Of a DNA stretch of 64,000 bases, positions 18,712 to 27,792 are shown one piece after another; the first letter of the stretch is position 1, and every line of letters starts with the position of its first letter. The notes beneath the pieces were generated by a model. The model ran no database searches and was not told the origin of the DNA. It saw nothing but the letters and a program-made list of their open reading frames with translations. This DNA comes from Azonexus fungiphilus (lineage in GTDB: Bacteria; Pseudomonadota; Gammaproteobacteria; Burkholderiales; Rhodocyclaceae): contig NZ_RBXP01000017.1 of assembly GCF_003634965.1 (NCBI RefSeq), positions 118,658 through 182,657 of the forward strand, given 5' to 3'. The position numbers were made by a program, and so were the translations under genes.

Positions 18712-19488
18712 TTACTGCTCGACGAAGGCGCGCTCGATCACGTAGTCGCCCATCTCGCCGATGTGCTTCGAGATGCGAAAACCGAAGCCGTCGAGCATCG
18801 CCGAGATTTCCTTGAGCATCGCCGGGCTGCCGCAGATCATGCCGCGATCGGTGGCCGGGTCGAGCGGTGCGATGCCGAGGTCGGCGAACAGCTTGCCGGA
18901 CATGATCAGGTCGGTCTGCCGGCCTTCGTTGCGGAACGGTTCGCGGGTCACGGTCGGGTAGTAGATCAGCTTGTCGCGGATTTCCTCGCCCAGGTACTCG
19001 TGTTCCTTGAGATCGTTCTCGATGTAGTCGTGATAGGCCAGTTCGCTGGTCCAGCGGACGCCGTGGATGAGGATGATCTGCTCGAAGCGCTCGTACATCT
19101 CGGGATCGTGGATCAGGCTCATGAACGGCGCCAGCCCGGTGCCGGTGGCGAACAGGAAGAGGCGCTTGCCCGGGTGCAGGTCGCGCAGCACCAGCGTGCC
19201 GGTCGGCTTGCGGCTGACCAGCAGTTGGTCGCCGGGTTGCAGGTGCTGCAGGCGCGAGGTCAGCGGGCCATCCTGGACCTTGATGCTGAAGAACTCGAGG
19301 TGCTCTTCGTAGTTGGCGCTGGCGACGCTGTAGGCGCGCATCAGCGGGCGCCCGTTCACCTCCAGGCCGATCGTCACGAACTGGCCGTTGATGAAGCGCA
19401 GGCCCGGGTCGCGTGTGGTGCGGAAGGTGAACAGGCTGTCGTTCCAGTGATGGACCGAGATCACGGTTTCGCGGTTGAAGTTGCTCAT
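18712..19488 (-). CDS. fpr: ferredoxin/flavodoxin-NADP+ reductase
   Basis: A 258-residue FAD enzyme, the usual bacterial Fpr length. FAD-binding RAYSVAS and the Ser/Thr-rich isoalloxazine region lie near residues 50-56. The NADP-binding motif is GTGLAPFMSL (about 115), and the C terminus has the CGSPAML motif and ends in ERAFVEQ. It exchanges electrons between NADPH and ferredoxin or flavodoxin, supporting Fe-S assembly and oxidative-stress defence. It is divergent from a LysR regulator over a 99-base gap, matching the fprA/finR layout known in Pseudomonas putida. Confidence 0.93.
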   Translation of the reverse strand: MSNFNRETVISVHHWNDSLFTFRTTRDPGLRFINGQFVTIGLEVNGRPLMRAYSVASANYEEHLEFFSIKVQDGPLTSRLQHLQPGDQLLVSRKPTGTLVLRDLHPGKRLFLFATGTGLAPFMSLIHDPEMYERFEQIILIHGVRWTSELAYHDYIENDLKEHEYLGEEIRDKLIYYPTVTREPFRNEGRQTDLIMSGKLFADLGIAPLDPATDRGMICGSPAMLKEISAMLDGFGFRISKHIGEMGDYVIERAFVEQ

Positions 19489-19543
19489 GGCGGTGCGGCG
19501 CTGGTAAATGGTGACAGGTGCAGCTTAGGCTTGGTGCTATTGA

Positions 19544-19568
19544 AATAGAAGCGGATAATTTTTCTATT
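19544..19568. promoter_or_regulatory. inverted repeat between fpr and its divergent LysR regulator
   Basis: AATAGAA-N11-TTCTATT, perfect 7-bp arms, centred in the 99-base divergent region 20 bases before the lysR-type start. The size and position fit a LysR-family recognition site controlling both genes. Confidence 0.55.
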
Positions 19569-19587
19569 CGTTATCTGGAAAATCGAT

Positions 19588-20511
19588 ATGAAGTTCAGCC
19601 TGCGCCAGCTCGAAGTCTTCGTCGCCATCGCCCGCAGCGAGAATGTCTCGCTGGCCGCCGGGCGGCTGGCCTTGTCGCAGTCGGCGGCGAGCAGTGCGCT
19701 GGTCGAGCTGGAGCGGGCCTACGCTTGCCCCCTGTTCGATCGCATCGGCAAGCGCCTGCACCTGAACAGCAGCGGCCGCGGCCTGCTGCCCTTGGCCGAG
19801 GCGCTGCTCGGGCAGGCCCGCGCCGTCGACGACTACCTCGGCGGCGGTCGGCCGGGGCCGCTGGCGGTCGGCGCGACGCTGACCATCGGCAACTACCTGG
19901 CGACGCTGATCGTCGTCGATTACATGCGCCGCTATCCGGATGCGCCGGTCAGCCTGCAGGTGGCCAATTCGGAAACGGTGGTCGGGCGCCTGCTGCAGGG
20001 CGAATGCGACTTCGGCCTGGTCGAGGGCGAGGTCGCGCACCCCGAACTGCAGGTCGAACCCTGGCTGGCCGACGAACTGGTCGTCTTCTGCGCGCCCGGG
20101 CATCCGCTGGCCGGGCACGGCGCTGTCGACAGCGCGACACTGGCCGGAGAGCCCTGGGTGTTGCGCGAGCCGGGTTCGGGGACGCGCGGCCAGTTCGATC
20201 GCAGCATCGGCAGCCGCCTGCCGGCTTTCCGGCTGGGGCTGGAACTCGAACACACCGAGGCGATCAAGCGCGCCGTCGAGTCGGGGCTCGGCCTTGGCTG
20301 CCTGTCGCGGCTGGCGCTGCGCGAAGCCTTCCGGCGCGGCAGCCTGGTCGAGCTGCCGACGCCGCAGTTCGACCTGCGCCGGCATTTCTATTTCGTCAGC
20401 CACCGCAGCCGCAATGCCGGCCTGGCCGGCCAGCTGTTCCGCGAGCGCTGCCTGGCGATCTGCGCCGGCGCCGGGCGTACCGCCGAACTGGTCCTGCCGT
20501 TCATTCCGTGA
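19588..20511 (+). CDS. LysR-family regulator of the YeiE/FinR type
   Basis: A 307-residue regulator. The N-terminal HTH reads MKFSLRQLEVFVAIARS, then SQSAASSALVELE and LFDRIGKRL. The ligand-binding domain resembles E. coli YeiE closely, including VGATLTIGNYLA, VANSETVV, PWVLREPGSGTR and AIKRAVESGLGLGCLSRLAL. Divergence from fpr suggests the role of P. putida FinR, which activates fprA under oxidative stress; that is inference from position. A 7-bp inverted repeat in the shared upstream region is a candidate operator. Confidence 0.87.
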   Translation: MKFSLRQLEVFVAIARSENVSLAAGRLALSQSAASSALVELERAYACPLFDRIGKRLHLNSSGRGLLPLAEALLGQARAVDDYLGGGRPGPLAVGATLTIGNYLATLIVVDYMRRYPDAPVSLQVANSETVVGRLLQGECDFGLVEGEVAHPELQVEPWLADELVVFCAPGHPLAGHGAVDSATLAGEPWVLREPGSGTRGQFDRSIGSRLPAFRLGLELEHTEAIKRAVESGLGLGCLSRLALREAFRRGSLVELPTPQFDLRRHFYFVSHRSRNAGLAGQLFRERCLAICAGAGRTAELVLPFIP

Positions 20512-20540
20512 AGCGACGGCGAGACGAAGTTTTACGGCTG

Positions 20541-20558
20541 CTTAACCCGGCTTAACGC
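20541..20558. promoter_or_regulatory. direct repeat CTTAAC, period 10, upstream of the Spy-like gene
   Basis: CTTAACCCGG followed by CTTAACGC; on the other strand this is GTTAA-N5-GTTAA. OmpR-family regulators such as CpxR bind similar direct repeats one helical turn apart (GTAAA-N5-GTAAA). The site lies about 50 bases upstream of a Spy/CpxP-like gene. Confidence 0.4.
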
Positions 20559-20605
20559 AGCCGCGATCGACAATTCCGCCTCGATTTCACTATTGCGGAG
20601 CTGTC

Positions 20606-21163
20606 ATGTCCAAAACGCCGTACTCCCTGTTGCTGCTGTCCATGCTGGCGCTCGCCGCCTGTGCCCCGATTGCCGGTCGGGGCGGGCCGGACGGCGCACC
20701 GCCGAGCGCCGGCGGAGGTTGCGGGATGGCTGTTGAGTCGCTCGACGAGCGGCTGCGCAAGACGGCCGATGCGCTCAAGCTGACGCCACCGCAGAATGCC
20801 CTCTGGGAAACCTACCAGGCTGCGGTCGGGGCGCTGCTGGCCGACCAGCGGCGCGTCCAGGGCTATCGCGCCAGGCAGGACGCCGCGCAGCAGATCGCCG
20901 GCAAGGTCGATGCGGTGCGCAACCGCCTGTCGGCGCTGGAAGACATCCAGGATGCCGCCGGCAAGCTCTACGCGGCGCTCGACGAAGGCCAGCGCAAGCA
21001 GGCCGATGCGCTGCTCGCGGCGACCGTGCCCGGGCTGGATGGCGACGGCGCGGCATGCGCGGCGCCAGCGTCAGGTGGCCAGCGACCGTCCGGGCGCACT
21101 GCGCCGGGCGGCGGCATGGGCGGTCCCGGCGGCGGCATGGGCGGCGGGTTCGGCCGGATGTAG
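20606..21163 (+). CDS. Spy/CpxP-like (LTxxQ) periplasmic lipoprotein
   Basis: A 185-residue protein with a signal peptide and lipobox (LALAAC at about residues 14-19). The mature part is mostly helical and contains LTPPQNALWETY, resembling the LTxxQ motif of Spy/CpxP envelope chaperones. The C terminus is Gly/Met-rich (GGGMGGPGGGMGGGFGRM), possibly flexible or metal-binding. Spy-type proteins bind unfolded periplasmic proteins and are induced by Bae/Cpx stress systems. A BaeSR-like pair occurs in this window and a two-component-style direct repeat lies upstream, so such control is plausible but not shown. Confidence 0.7.
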   Translation: MSKTPYSLLLLSMLALAACAPIAGRGGPDGAPPSAGGGCGMAVESLDERLRKTADALKLTPPQNALWETYQAAVGALLADQRRVQGYRARQDAAQQIAGKVDAVRNRLSALEDIQDAAGKLYAALDEGQRKQADALLAATVPGLDGDGAACAAPASGGQRPSGRTAPGGGMGGPGGGMGGGFGRM

Positions 21164-21166
21164 CGT

Positions 21167-22060
21167 TCAGGCGGCGAGGGCGGCGGCCAGCGCGCTGCGC
21201 ATCGCCGCGGTGTCGCTGGCGGTGCCGGCGAAGGCCAGGCGGCGGCGTTGTCCGCCGTCGTCGAGGTCGGCGCCACAGGCGTCGATGCCGAGCAGGCGCT
21301 GCCCGTCCGCCAGTTGCCCGGAAAATTCGTCGAGCAGCGCCGCCTCGGCGTCTGCATCGAGTCCCGGCAGCGCCTGCCAGGCGCTCGCGTCGAGCCAGCC
21401 CATGCGGCCGACGCCGCCGATGTAGCGGGCGCGTTGCGGGACGAAGCGGAAGAACTGGAAATCGAGCTGCAGGTAGTGCTCGGCCGCCGGCAGGTAGCGC
21501 AGGTAGCGTGCCGTCTCGGCGGCGCTGGCGGCGTGCGGCCGGCAGTCGCCGAGCAGGGTCAGGCGGGCGGCGTCCTGGACGTTGGCCAGGCCGGCGGCGA
21601 CGACGGCCAGGCTGGCGCGCGGGTCGGCGAGCAGGTTGCGGGTGTGTTCGGCGAGCGCGCTGATCAGCAGCAGCGGTTGCTGCTGCCCGTCGACCACCAG
21701 CGGTACCGCAGTACCGTAGGGGTAGCCGGGCAGCTGCGTGGACTGGGTGCACAGCACCGCGTGCGGGGCACTGTGGAGGAGATCGACGATCGGGGCGAAC
21801 TGGATTTGCATGGCGAGTTGCTCGGCGAACTGGTGTTTTTTCACGGTCGACAGGCTTTTTACCCGATATTCGGCGCGCGATGCCGCCGCCCGGTCGGCGT
21901 GCGCCTGCCAGCCGAGCAGCCGGCGCGGCGGCCGGGCGCGCGTGTAGCGGGCGCCGCGGCCGGCGGCGTGGGCGGCGAAACGGGCATCGACATCGGTGGT
22001 GATGCCGGTGTAGATGCTGCCGTCGGTACATTCGATCAGGTAAAGGAACCAGGGTTTCAC
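21167..22060 (-). CDS. fusion: GIY-YIG nuclease-like domain plus HugZ-like flavin-binding fold
   Basis: A 297-residue continuous reading frame joining two normally separate proteins. Residues 1-85 match the UPF0213/YhbQ GIY-YIG domain (KPWFLYLIECTDGSIYTGIT, AEYRVKSL). After about residue 85 comes a HugZ/pyridoxamine-oxidase-like domain (LPGYPYGTAVPLV, ISALAEHTRNLLADPRASL, ARYIGGVGRMGWL), a family that includes haem-degrading enzymes. The junction coincides with TTTTTTCACGGTCGACAGG at about 21837, a variant of the window's recurrent palindrome. An internal ATG at 21811 could make the HugZ part separately. The start is uncertain; GTG at 22060 matches where YhbQ begins. Confidence 0.72.
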   Translation of the reverse strand: MKPWFLYLIECTDGSIYTGITTDVDARFAAHAAGRGARYTRARPPRRLLGWQAHADRAAASRAEYRVKSLSTVKKHQFAEQLAMQIQFAPIVDLLHSAPHAVLCTQSTQLPGYPYGTAVPLVVDGQQQPLLLISALAEHTRNLLADPRASLAVVAAGLANVQDAARLTLLGDCRPHAASAAETARYLRYLPAAEHYLQLDFQFFRFVPQRARYIGGVGRMGWLDASAWQALPGLDADAEAALLDEFSGQLADGQRLLGIDACGADLDDGGQRRRLAFAGTASDTAAMRSALAAALAA

Positions 22061-22180
22061 GACAGGGTCGGGGTGGCGGGCGAGGCTGTCATGATACCGC
22101 CGCAACGCCTGTCACAATTCGCGGCGAGGATGGACGGGGCGGCGGAATATTCAGTAAATGCTGCGCTGCACAAATATGTC

Positions 22181-22208
22181 TTGACTAGTTTTCCCGGTTG
22201 CATAGAAT
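22181..22208 (+). promoter_or_regulatory. sigma-70 promoter for the phasin gene
   Basis: TTGACT (22181-22186), 16-base spacer, TAGAAT (22203-22208). TGC-rich words around it (GCGCTGCACAA and GTTGCACTGCATC) resemble the TGC-rich sites bound by PhaR repressors of phasin genes; that part is tentative. Confidence 0.6.
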
Positions 22209-22272
22209 ACGTACATGTTGCACTGCATCAAATCGATTCCGTGCCGATCAACCCCCCTCTGGAGATACCACC

Positions 22273-22827
22273 ATGTCCATCAAACCTGAAGAGTTCGCCA
22301 AGTCCGGCTTCAACTTCGCCCTGTTCTTCGCCAACACCGCGTTCGATGGCATCGAGCGCCTGGCCGTGCTGAACCTGGCCGCCACCCGCTCGGCCTTCGA
22401 GGCCTATGTCTCGAACCTGAACGCGCTGCTCGGCGTCAAGGACGTCCAGTCGCTGGTCGAACTGCACAAGGGCATCGCCGCCCCGAGCATCGAGAAGAGC
22501 GTCGAGTACTCGCGCAACGTCATCGCCATCGCCACCGACGCCAAGGAAAAGATCGCCAAGGAAGTCGAAGTGCATGTCGCCGACACCAGCGCCAAGGTTT
22601 CCGGCCTGGTCGAAAAGGCCCTGGCCTCGGCCCCGGCCGGTTCGGAAGTCGCCGTTGCCGCCGTCAAGAGCGCGATCAAGTCGGCCAACGACGCGATCGA
22701 CGGTCTGAACAAGGTGGCCAAGCAGGCTGCCGAAGTTGCCGAAGCCAGCGTTTCCGCTGCCACCGAAGCGACGATCAAGGCGACCACCGCCGCCGCGCCG
22801 AAGGCTGCCGCCAAGAAGGCTGCCTGA
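22273..22827 (+). CDS. phasin family protein (PHA granule-associated)
   Basis: A 184-residue protein, typical phasin length. It is amphipathic and helical with no signal peptide, and includes FAKSGFNFALFFANTAFDGIERLAVLNL near the N terminus given here in part, ARSAFE-like and YSRNVIAIATDAKEKIAKEVE-type segments. It ends in an Ala/Lys tail (APKAAAKKAA), which may contact DNA or other phasins. Phasins coat polyhydroxyalkanoate granules, so the organism probably stores PHA. It is monocistronic with its own sigma-70 promoter and a strong terminator. GGAG lies upstream of the ATG. Confidence 0.9.
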   Translation: MSIKPEEFAKSGFNFALFFANTAFDGIERLAVLNLAATRSAFEAYVSNLNALLGVKDVQSLVELHKGIAAPSIEKSVEYSRNVIAIATDAKEKIAKEVEVHVADTSAKVSGLVEKALASAPAGSEVAVAAVKSAIKSANDAIDGLNKVAKQAAEVAEASVSAATEATIKATTAAAPKAAAKKAA

Positions 22828-22845
22828 TCCAGGCTCGCAGCAAGG

Positions 22846-22874
22846 AAAAACCGGGGCGCCGCCCCGGTTTTTTT
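22846..22874. terminator. bidirectional terminator between phasin gene and parC
   Basis: AAAAACCGGGGC-GCC-GCCCCGGTTTTTTT: a 7-bp GC stem flanked by A and T runs, so it can stop transcription from both the phasin gene and the convergent parC. Confidence 0.9.
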
Positions 22875-22898
22875 ACGTCCGTTTTTGCCCTTTCCGGG

Positions 22899-22910
22899 CA
22901 GTCGACCGTG
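22899..22910. repeat. palindrome variant CAGTCGACCGTG
   Basis: Variant of the recurrent element, identical on the opposite strand to CACGGTCGACTG at 38044 and the same as 45224. It lies in the intergenic space directly after the parC stop. Confidence 0.55.
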
Positions 22911-22911
22911 C

Positions 22912-25239
22912 TTACTTGCGCGGCGCCCGCAGCGGCTTGCCCTTGCCGCCACGATTGCCGCGGCAGGCCTCGAGGCGTTCGCCCTTGAGCTTGCCGGCGA
23001 CGCCATCGACGACGGCTTCGATGGCTTCCAGCGCCGTCTTGCCGGGGGCGGCATCGATCAGCTTGAGGCCGCGGCCCTTGCCGAGCAGGCGGATGTCCTC
23101 GAGCGGGAAGACCAGGGCGCGACCGTCCCTGGTGAACACCGCCACCTCGCCGCCGGCCGGGGCTGGCTGGAAGATCGCCGGCGCCTCGCCGGCGTCGAGC
23201 GTCAGGAAGGCCTTGCCGGCCTTGCCGCGCGAGACGAAATCCTCGCCCTTGACGCGGAAACCGTAGCCGCCTTCGCCGGCGACCAGGTACAGCTTGTCGG
23301 CCGAGACGGCTTGCGCCAGGACCAGCTTGCCGCCGTCCTGGAAGTCGGCGAGCGAGGTCGAGGGCACGCCGTCGCCCTTGCCGCCGGGCAGGTCGGCGGC
23401 GGCGATCGAGTAGGCCCGGCCGCGCGTATCGAGCAGGATCAGGTGGTCCACGGTGCGGCAGGGAATGCAGGCGAGCAGGCTGTCGCCGGAGCGGAACGAG
23501 AGCTGCGCCGGATCGACGTTGTGGCCGGTGCGCGAGCGCAGCCAGCCGTGCCTGGAGACGATCAGCGTGGTCGGCTCGTCGGGGATCGAGACGTTCTTTG
23601 CATCCGACAGCGTGACGCGTTCGGCGGCTTCGATCAGGGTCCGGCGGTCGTCGCCGTACTTCTTTGCGTCGGCTTCGATCTCGGCGGCGACGCAGGCGCG
23701 CAGCGCGCTTTCCGAATCAAGCAGCTTGTTGAGGCCGGCAGCTTCCTCGCGCAGTTTGGCCAGTTCCTCGCCGATCTTGATGCCTTCGAGGCGGGCCAGC
23801 TGGCGCAGGCGGATTTCCAGGATGTCCTCGGCCTGGATCTCTGACAGCTTGAAGGCGGCGATCAGGTCGGCCTTGGGGTCGTCCGATTCGCGGATCACCT
23901 TGATCACCCGGTCGATGTCGAGCAGGATCGCCTGCCGGCCTTCGAGGATGTGGATGCGCCGCTCGGCGGCGGCCAGCCGGTGGCGGGTGCGCCGTTCGAC
24001 GGTGGCCAGGCGGAAGCGGCACCATTCGGCGATCATGTCGTGGAGCGTGCCCTGGCGCGGCGAGCCGGTCAGGCCGAGCAGCGTCAGGTTGATCGAGGCG
24101 TTGGTTTCCAGGCTGGTGTGGGCGAGCAGCAGGCGCAGCAGGTCGTCCGGCGTCTGCCGCGAGCTGGCCGGCTCGATGACCAGGCGCACGGCGTGCTCCT
24201 TGCCCGATTCGTCGCGCACGCCGGATTCGGAAATCGCCGACAGGAAGGCTGCCTTGAGGTTGAGCTGTTCCGGCGTGAACACCTTCTTGCCGGCCTTTTC
24301 CTTGGCCACCGGGTTGGAGCAGGCCTCGATCTCGGACATCACCGTGGCGGTCGAAACGCCCGGCGGCAGTTCGGTGATCGCCAGGCGCCACTGGCCGCGC
24401 GCCAGGTTCTCGATCTTCCAGCGGGCGCGCACGCGCAGGCTGCCGCGACCGCTCTTGTAGGTGGCGGCGATTTCCTCGGCACTCGAGATGATCTGGGCGC
24501 CGCCCGGGTAATCCGGGCCGGGTACCAGCTTGAGCAGTTCGTCTTCGGGGAAGTCCGGGTCGCGGATCAGCGCGACCGCCGCCGCCGCGACTTCGCGCAG
24601 GTTGTGGGCGGGGATTTCGGTGGCCATGCCGACGGCGATGCCGGAGGCACCGTTCAGCAGGCAGAAGGGCAGGCGCGCCGGCAGCACGCAGGGTTCGTCG
24701 TTGACGCCGTCGTAGTTGGGTTTCCAGTCGACGGTGCCTTCGTCGAGTTCGCCGAGCAGCAGTTCGGCGATCGGCGTCAGCCGGGCTTCGGTGTAGCGCA
24801 TCGCGGCGGCGTTGTCGCCATCGCGCGAGCCGAAGTTGCCCTGGCCGTCGACCACCGGGTAGCGCAGGCTCCAGTCCTGGGCCATGCGCACCATCGCGTC
24901 GTACACCGACGAATCGCCGTGCGGGTGGTATTTGCCGATCACGTCGCCGACGACGCGCGCCGACTTGACGTGCTTCGGGCTCTTGTACAGGCCCATCCGG
25001 TGCATCGCGTAGAGGATGCGCCGCTGCACCGGTTTCTGGCCGTCGGCGTTGGCCGGCAGGGCGCGGCCGGTGACCACGCTCATCGCGTATTCGAGATAGC
25101 GGCGGGCGGCGTAGTCGGCCGGTGACGGGATGTCCTCGGCCGGGCCTTGCGCGGCCGGCGGCAGCGCCGGCGGCGGTGTTTCGTCGGCGACGGCAGGCGG
25201 CGGATTGTTCGGGTCGAAGAGGTTGAGCTGGTCGGTCAT
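22912..25239 (-). CDS. parC: DNA topoisomerase IV subunit A
   Basis: A 775-residue type IIA topoisomerase A subunit that cuts and rejoins DNA to decatenate chromosomes. Catalytic Tyr149 lies in [11 protein letters not shown]. The quinolone region reads [12 protein letters not shown] with Ser110 and Asp114, residues normally associated with sensitivity. The family motif GEDGQ-like start ([17 protein letters not shown]) and a C-terminal beta-pinwheel are present. It has a Pro/Ala-rich N-terminal extension (about residues 9-40). ParC is preferred over GyrA because parE is also in the window and the GyrA-box (QxxxGGKG) is not seen in full. Confidence 0.9.
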   Translation of the reverse strand: MTDQLNLFDPNNPPPAVADETPPPALPPAAQGPAEDIPSPADYAARRYLEYAMSVVTGRALPANADGQKPVQRRILYAMHRMGLYKSPKHVKSARVVGDVIGKYHPHGDSSVYDAMVRMAQDWSLRYPVVDGQGNFGSRDGDNAAAMRYTEARLTPIAELLLGELDEGTVDWKPNYDGVNDEPCVLPARLPFCLLNGASGIAVGMATEIPAHNLREVAAAAVALIRDPDFPEDELLKLVPGPDYPGGAQIISSAEEIAATYKSGRGSLRVRARWKIENLARGQWRLAITELPPGVSTATVMSEIEACSNPVAKEKAGKKVFTPEQLNLKAAFLSAISESGVRDESGKEHAVRLVIEPASSRQTPDDLLRLLLAHTSLETNASINLTLLGLTGSPRQGTLHDMIAEWCRFRLATVERRTRHRLAAAERRIHILEGRQAILLDIDRVIKVIRESDDPKADLIAAFKLSEIQAEDILEIRLRQLARLEGIKIGEELAKLREEAAGLNKLLDSESALRACVAAEIEADAKKYGDDRRTLIEAAERVTLSDAKNVSIPDEPTTLIVSRHGWLRSRTGHNVDPAQLSFRSGDSLLACIPCRTVDHLILLDTRGRAYSIAAADLPGGKGDGVPSTSLADFQDGGKLVLAQAVSADKLYLVAGEGGYGFRVKGEDFVSRGKAGKAFLTLDAGEAPAIFQPAPAGGEVAVFTRDGRALVFPLEDIRLLGKGRGLKLIDAAPGKTALEAIEAVVDGVAGKLKGERLEACRGNRGGKGKPLRAPRK

Positions 25240-25435
25240 GGCAAACGGCGGTTGGCGTCAGGCGAGCGCGATGGTAACCGATTTGCCCGATCCCGCGTGC
25301 TGGCCTGCGTCGGCCGCCCGGGGGAGCGGCGGTCTAGGTGAAATCCCTACTACGATCGCCCCGCCAGCGGCGTAGAATCGCGACCTTTTCCGAAAAGACC
25401 GGGACGATCCGGCCAACAAAATCTGGGAGAGCAGG

Positions 25436-26794
25436 ATGTCTGAACAAGCGCAAACGGCGCGCGCCCACTGGTCTGGTCGCTGGGCCTTCTTCCTGGTCAC
25501 CGTCGGTTCGGCGGTCGGCCTCGGCAATATCTGGAAATTCCCCTACATGACCGGCAGCAACGGCGGCAGCGCCTTCGTGCTGGTGTACCTGTGCTGCATC
25601 CTCGGCATCGGCGTGCCGCTGCTGATGGCCGAAAGCATGCTCGGCCGGCGCGGCCAGGGCAGCCCGGTCGGCAGCATGCGCGTGCTCGCCGACGAAGCCG
25701 GCGCCAGCCGCCTGTGGCAGGTGATCGGCTACATCGGCATCGTCGGTGCCTTCATCATCCTGTCGTTCTACAGCGTCGTCGCCGGCTGGGTCCTCGACTA
25801 CACCTGGCAGGCCGCCGAGGGGTTCAAGGCACTGCCCAAGGAAGCCTTTGCCGAGGCCTTCGGCGCACTGCTCGCCAGCCCCGGTCGCCTGATCTTCTGG
25901 CACACCGTGTTCATGGCGATGTCGGCGCTGGTCGTGCTCGGTGGGGTCACCGGCGGCATCGAGCGTGCCAACAAGATCATGATGCCGGCGCTGTTCGGCA
26001 TCCTCGTCTTCCTCGTCGGTTACGGCGCGGTTGCCGCCGACCTGCCGGCAGCCTGGCGCTTCCTCTTCCATTTCGACCCGTCGGCGATCAACCGCGGCGT
26101 CCTCTTCGCCGCCATGGGCCACGCCTTCTTCACGCTCAGCCTGGGCATGGGCGCGATCATCACCTACGGCTCCTACCTCGAACGCGACGTCTCGATCCCG
26201 CGCACCGGCCTGGCCATCGCCGGCGCCGACACGCTGGTCGCGCTGCTTGCCGGCCTCGCCATCTTCTCCATCGTCTTCGCCCAGGGCCTCGAGCCGGCAG
26301 CCGGTCCCGGCCTGATCCTGCAGACCCTGCCGCTGGCTTTCTCGCAGATGCCGGGCGGCCATGCCGTCGGCCTGCTGTTCTTCGTGCTGGTCGTCTTCGC
26401 CGCCTGGACTTCGGCGATCTCGCTGATCGAACCGGGTGTTTCGCTGCTCAGCGAGCGCTTCGGCATGGCGCGCCGGCCGGCCGTCCTGGCGCTGTGCGCC
26501 GGCGTCTGGCTGCTCGGCATCGCCGTCGCGCTGTCGTTCAACGACTGGAGCGGCTTCACGCTGTTCGGTCTGGGCCTGTTCGATCTGCTCGACACGCTGA
26601 CGACCAAGATCATGATGCCGCTGGCCGGCCTGCTGATCGCGCTGTTCGTCGGCTGGGCGATGAAGCGCGCCCACGTCTACGACGAAATCCGCATGGGCAG
26701 CCGCGTCTTCGTGCTGTGGTTCAACGTCGTCCGCTATGTCTCGCCGGTGGCGATCGTGATCATCTTCCTCAACATCATCGGCGTGATCGGCTAA
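25436..26794 (+). CDS. sodium-dependent transporter, SNF (neurotransmitter:Na+ symporter) family
   Basis: A 452-residue, 11-12-TM transporter with the LeuT fold. TM1 carries the hallmark GSAVGLGNIWKFPY (about residues 25-38), with unwound-helix residues that bind Na+ and substrate. TM6 region (FFTLSLGMGAIITYGSY) and TM8 region (WTSAISLIEPGVSLL) match the family. It imports amino acids or related compounds with Na+; the substrate cannot be read from sequence. GGGAG precedes the ATG. Its stop overlaps the stop of the convergent LysR gene by three bases. Confidence 0.9.
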   Translation: MSEQAQTARAHWSGRWAFFLVTVGSAVGLGNIWKFPYMTGSNGGSAFVLVYLCCILGIGVPLLMAESMLGRRGQGSPVGSMRVLADEAGASRLWQVIGYIGIVGAFIILSFYSVVAGWVLDYTWQAAEGFKALPKEAFAEAFGALLASPGRLIFWHTVFMAMSALVVLGGVTGGIERANKIMMPALFGILVFLVGYGAVAADLPAAWRFLFHFDPSAINRGVLFAAMGHAFFTLSLGMGAIITYGSYLERDVSIPRTGLAIAGADTLVALLAGLAIFSIVFAQGLEPAAGPGLILQTLPLAFSQMPGGHAVGLLFFVLVVFAAWTSAISLIEPGVSLLSERFGMARRPAVLALCAGVWLLGIAVALSFNDWSGFTLFGLGLFDLLDTLTTKIMMPLAGLLIALFVGWAMKRAHVYDEIRMGSRVFVLWFNVVRYVSPVAIVIIFLNIIGVIG

Positions 26795-27705
26795 GCCGCT
26801 TCGCCCAGCCGCGCCGCCAGGAAATCCACGAAGACGCGGATTTTCGGCGGCAGGTGCGGCTGCGGCAGCCAGATCGCCCACGCCGTCTGGCCGAACGGAC
26901 CGACCGGGGTCCATGCCGGCAGCAGCGCCTGCAGCCGGCCGGCGGCGATCTCACGGTCGACCGCGTAATTCCACAATAAACCGACGCCGAGGTCGGCAAG
27001 CAACAGGTCGCGCACGACTTCGCTGTTGTTCACCGTGACGTTGCTGGCGACGCGGATGCGCGCCTCCTCGCCGGCGCGCTGGAAGCGCCATTCGTTGCCG
27101 AACTCGCCGAGGCCGTAGTGCAGGCAGTTGTGGCCGGCGAGGTCGGCCGGCGTTTCGATTTTTCGTCCTTGCAGGTAGTCGACCGTCGCACACAGGCGGT
27201 AGCGCACCGGCATCAGCGGCTTGGCGACAACCTGCGGCGGCGGTGTCCGGGTCAGGCGGATGGCGACGTCGTAGCCTTCCTCGACCAGGTCGACCATGCG
27301 GTCGAGCAGCGTCAGTTGCAGCTCGATCTCCGGATAAGCGGCAAGAAACTCGGGCAGCAGCGGTGCCAGGCAGAGCTTGCCGAAAGTCACCGAAGCGCTG
27401 ACCCGCAGCTTGCCGCGCGGCGCCTCGAGCAGCCCGGCGGCCTGGCGCGACGAGGCTGCGAGCTGGGCCACGCCGGGCGCCGCCTCGGCGAACAGCAGGC
27501 GGCCGGCCTCGGTCAGCGACATTGCCCGCGTCGTCCGTTGCAGCAGGCGCAGGTCGAGCTGGCGTTCGAGACGGTTGATGCGCTTGCTCACCGCCGATTT
27601 GGTCAGGCCGAGCGTGCGCGCCGCCGCCGAAAAGCTGCGCGCTTCGACGACGTGGACGAAGATCGCGAGGTCGCCGAGGCGATCGACCGGGTTGATTGTT
27701 TCCAT
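26791..27705 (-). CDS. LysR-family transcriptional regulator
   Basis: A 304-residue LysR protein. The HTH lies at about residues 18-45 (SFSAAARTLGLTKSAVSKRI), followed by the linker LQRTTRAMSLTEAG and a type-2 periplasmic-binding-like effector domain. It belongs by appearance to the large CrgA/AaeR-like group, often with target genes next door. It is divergent from the tautomerase-isochorismatase pair with an 87-base gap, so that pair is the likely target. The effector is unknown. A CGGTCGACCG palindrome lies inside its coding region (26954). Confidence 0.87.
   Translation of the reverse strand: METINPVDRLGDLAIFVHVVEARSFSAAARTLGLTKSAVSKRINRLERQLDLRLLQRTTRAMSLTEAGRLLFAEAAPGVAQLAASSRQAAGLLEAPRGKLRVSASVTFGKLCLAPLLPEFLAAYPEIELQLTLLDRMVDLVEEGYDVAIRLTRTPPPQVVAKPLMPVRYRLCATVDYLQGRKIETPADLAGHNCLHYGLGEFGNEWRFQRAGEEARIRVASNVTVNNSEVVRDLLLADLGVGLLWNYAVDREIAAGRLQALLPAWTPVGPFGQTAWAIWLPQPHLPPKIRVFVDFLAARLGEAA
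26954..26963. repeat. CGGTCGACCG palindrome copy
   Basis: Ten-base core inside the context TCACGGTCGACCGCG, within the LysR coding region. Confidence 0.6.
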
Positions 27706-27792
27706 CGGGCAACGAAGTGTTGTTGTTTTGCCGGATTGTATAGAAAAAGGCGACTTGCAATCATGCGTTCGTGGCTTTGACAGGAGACAACC

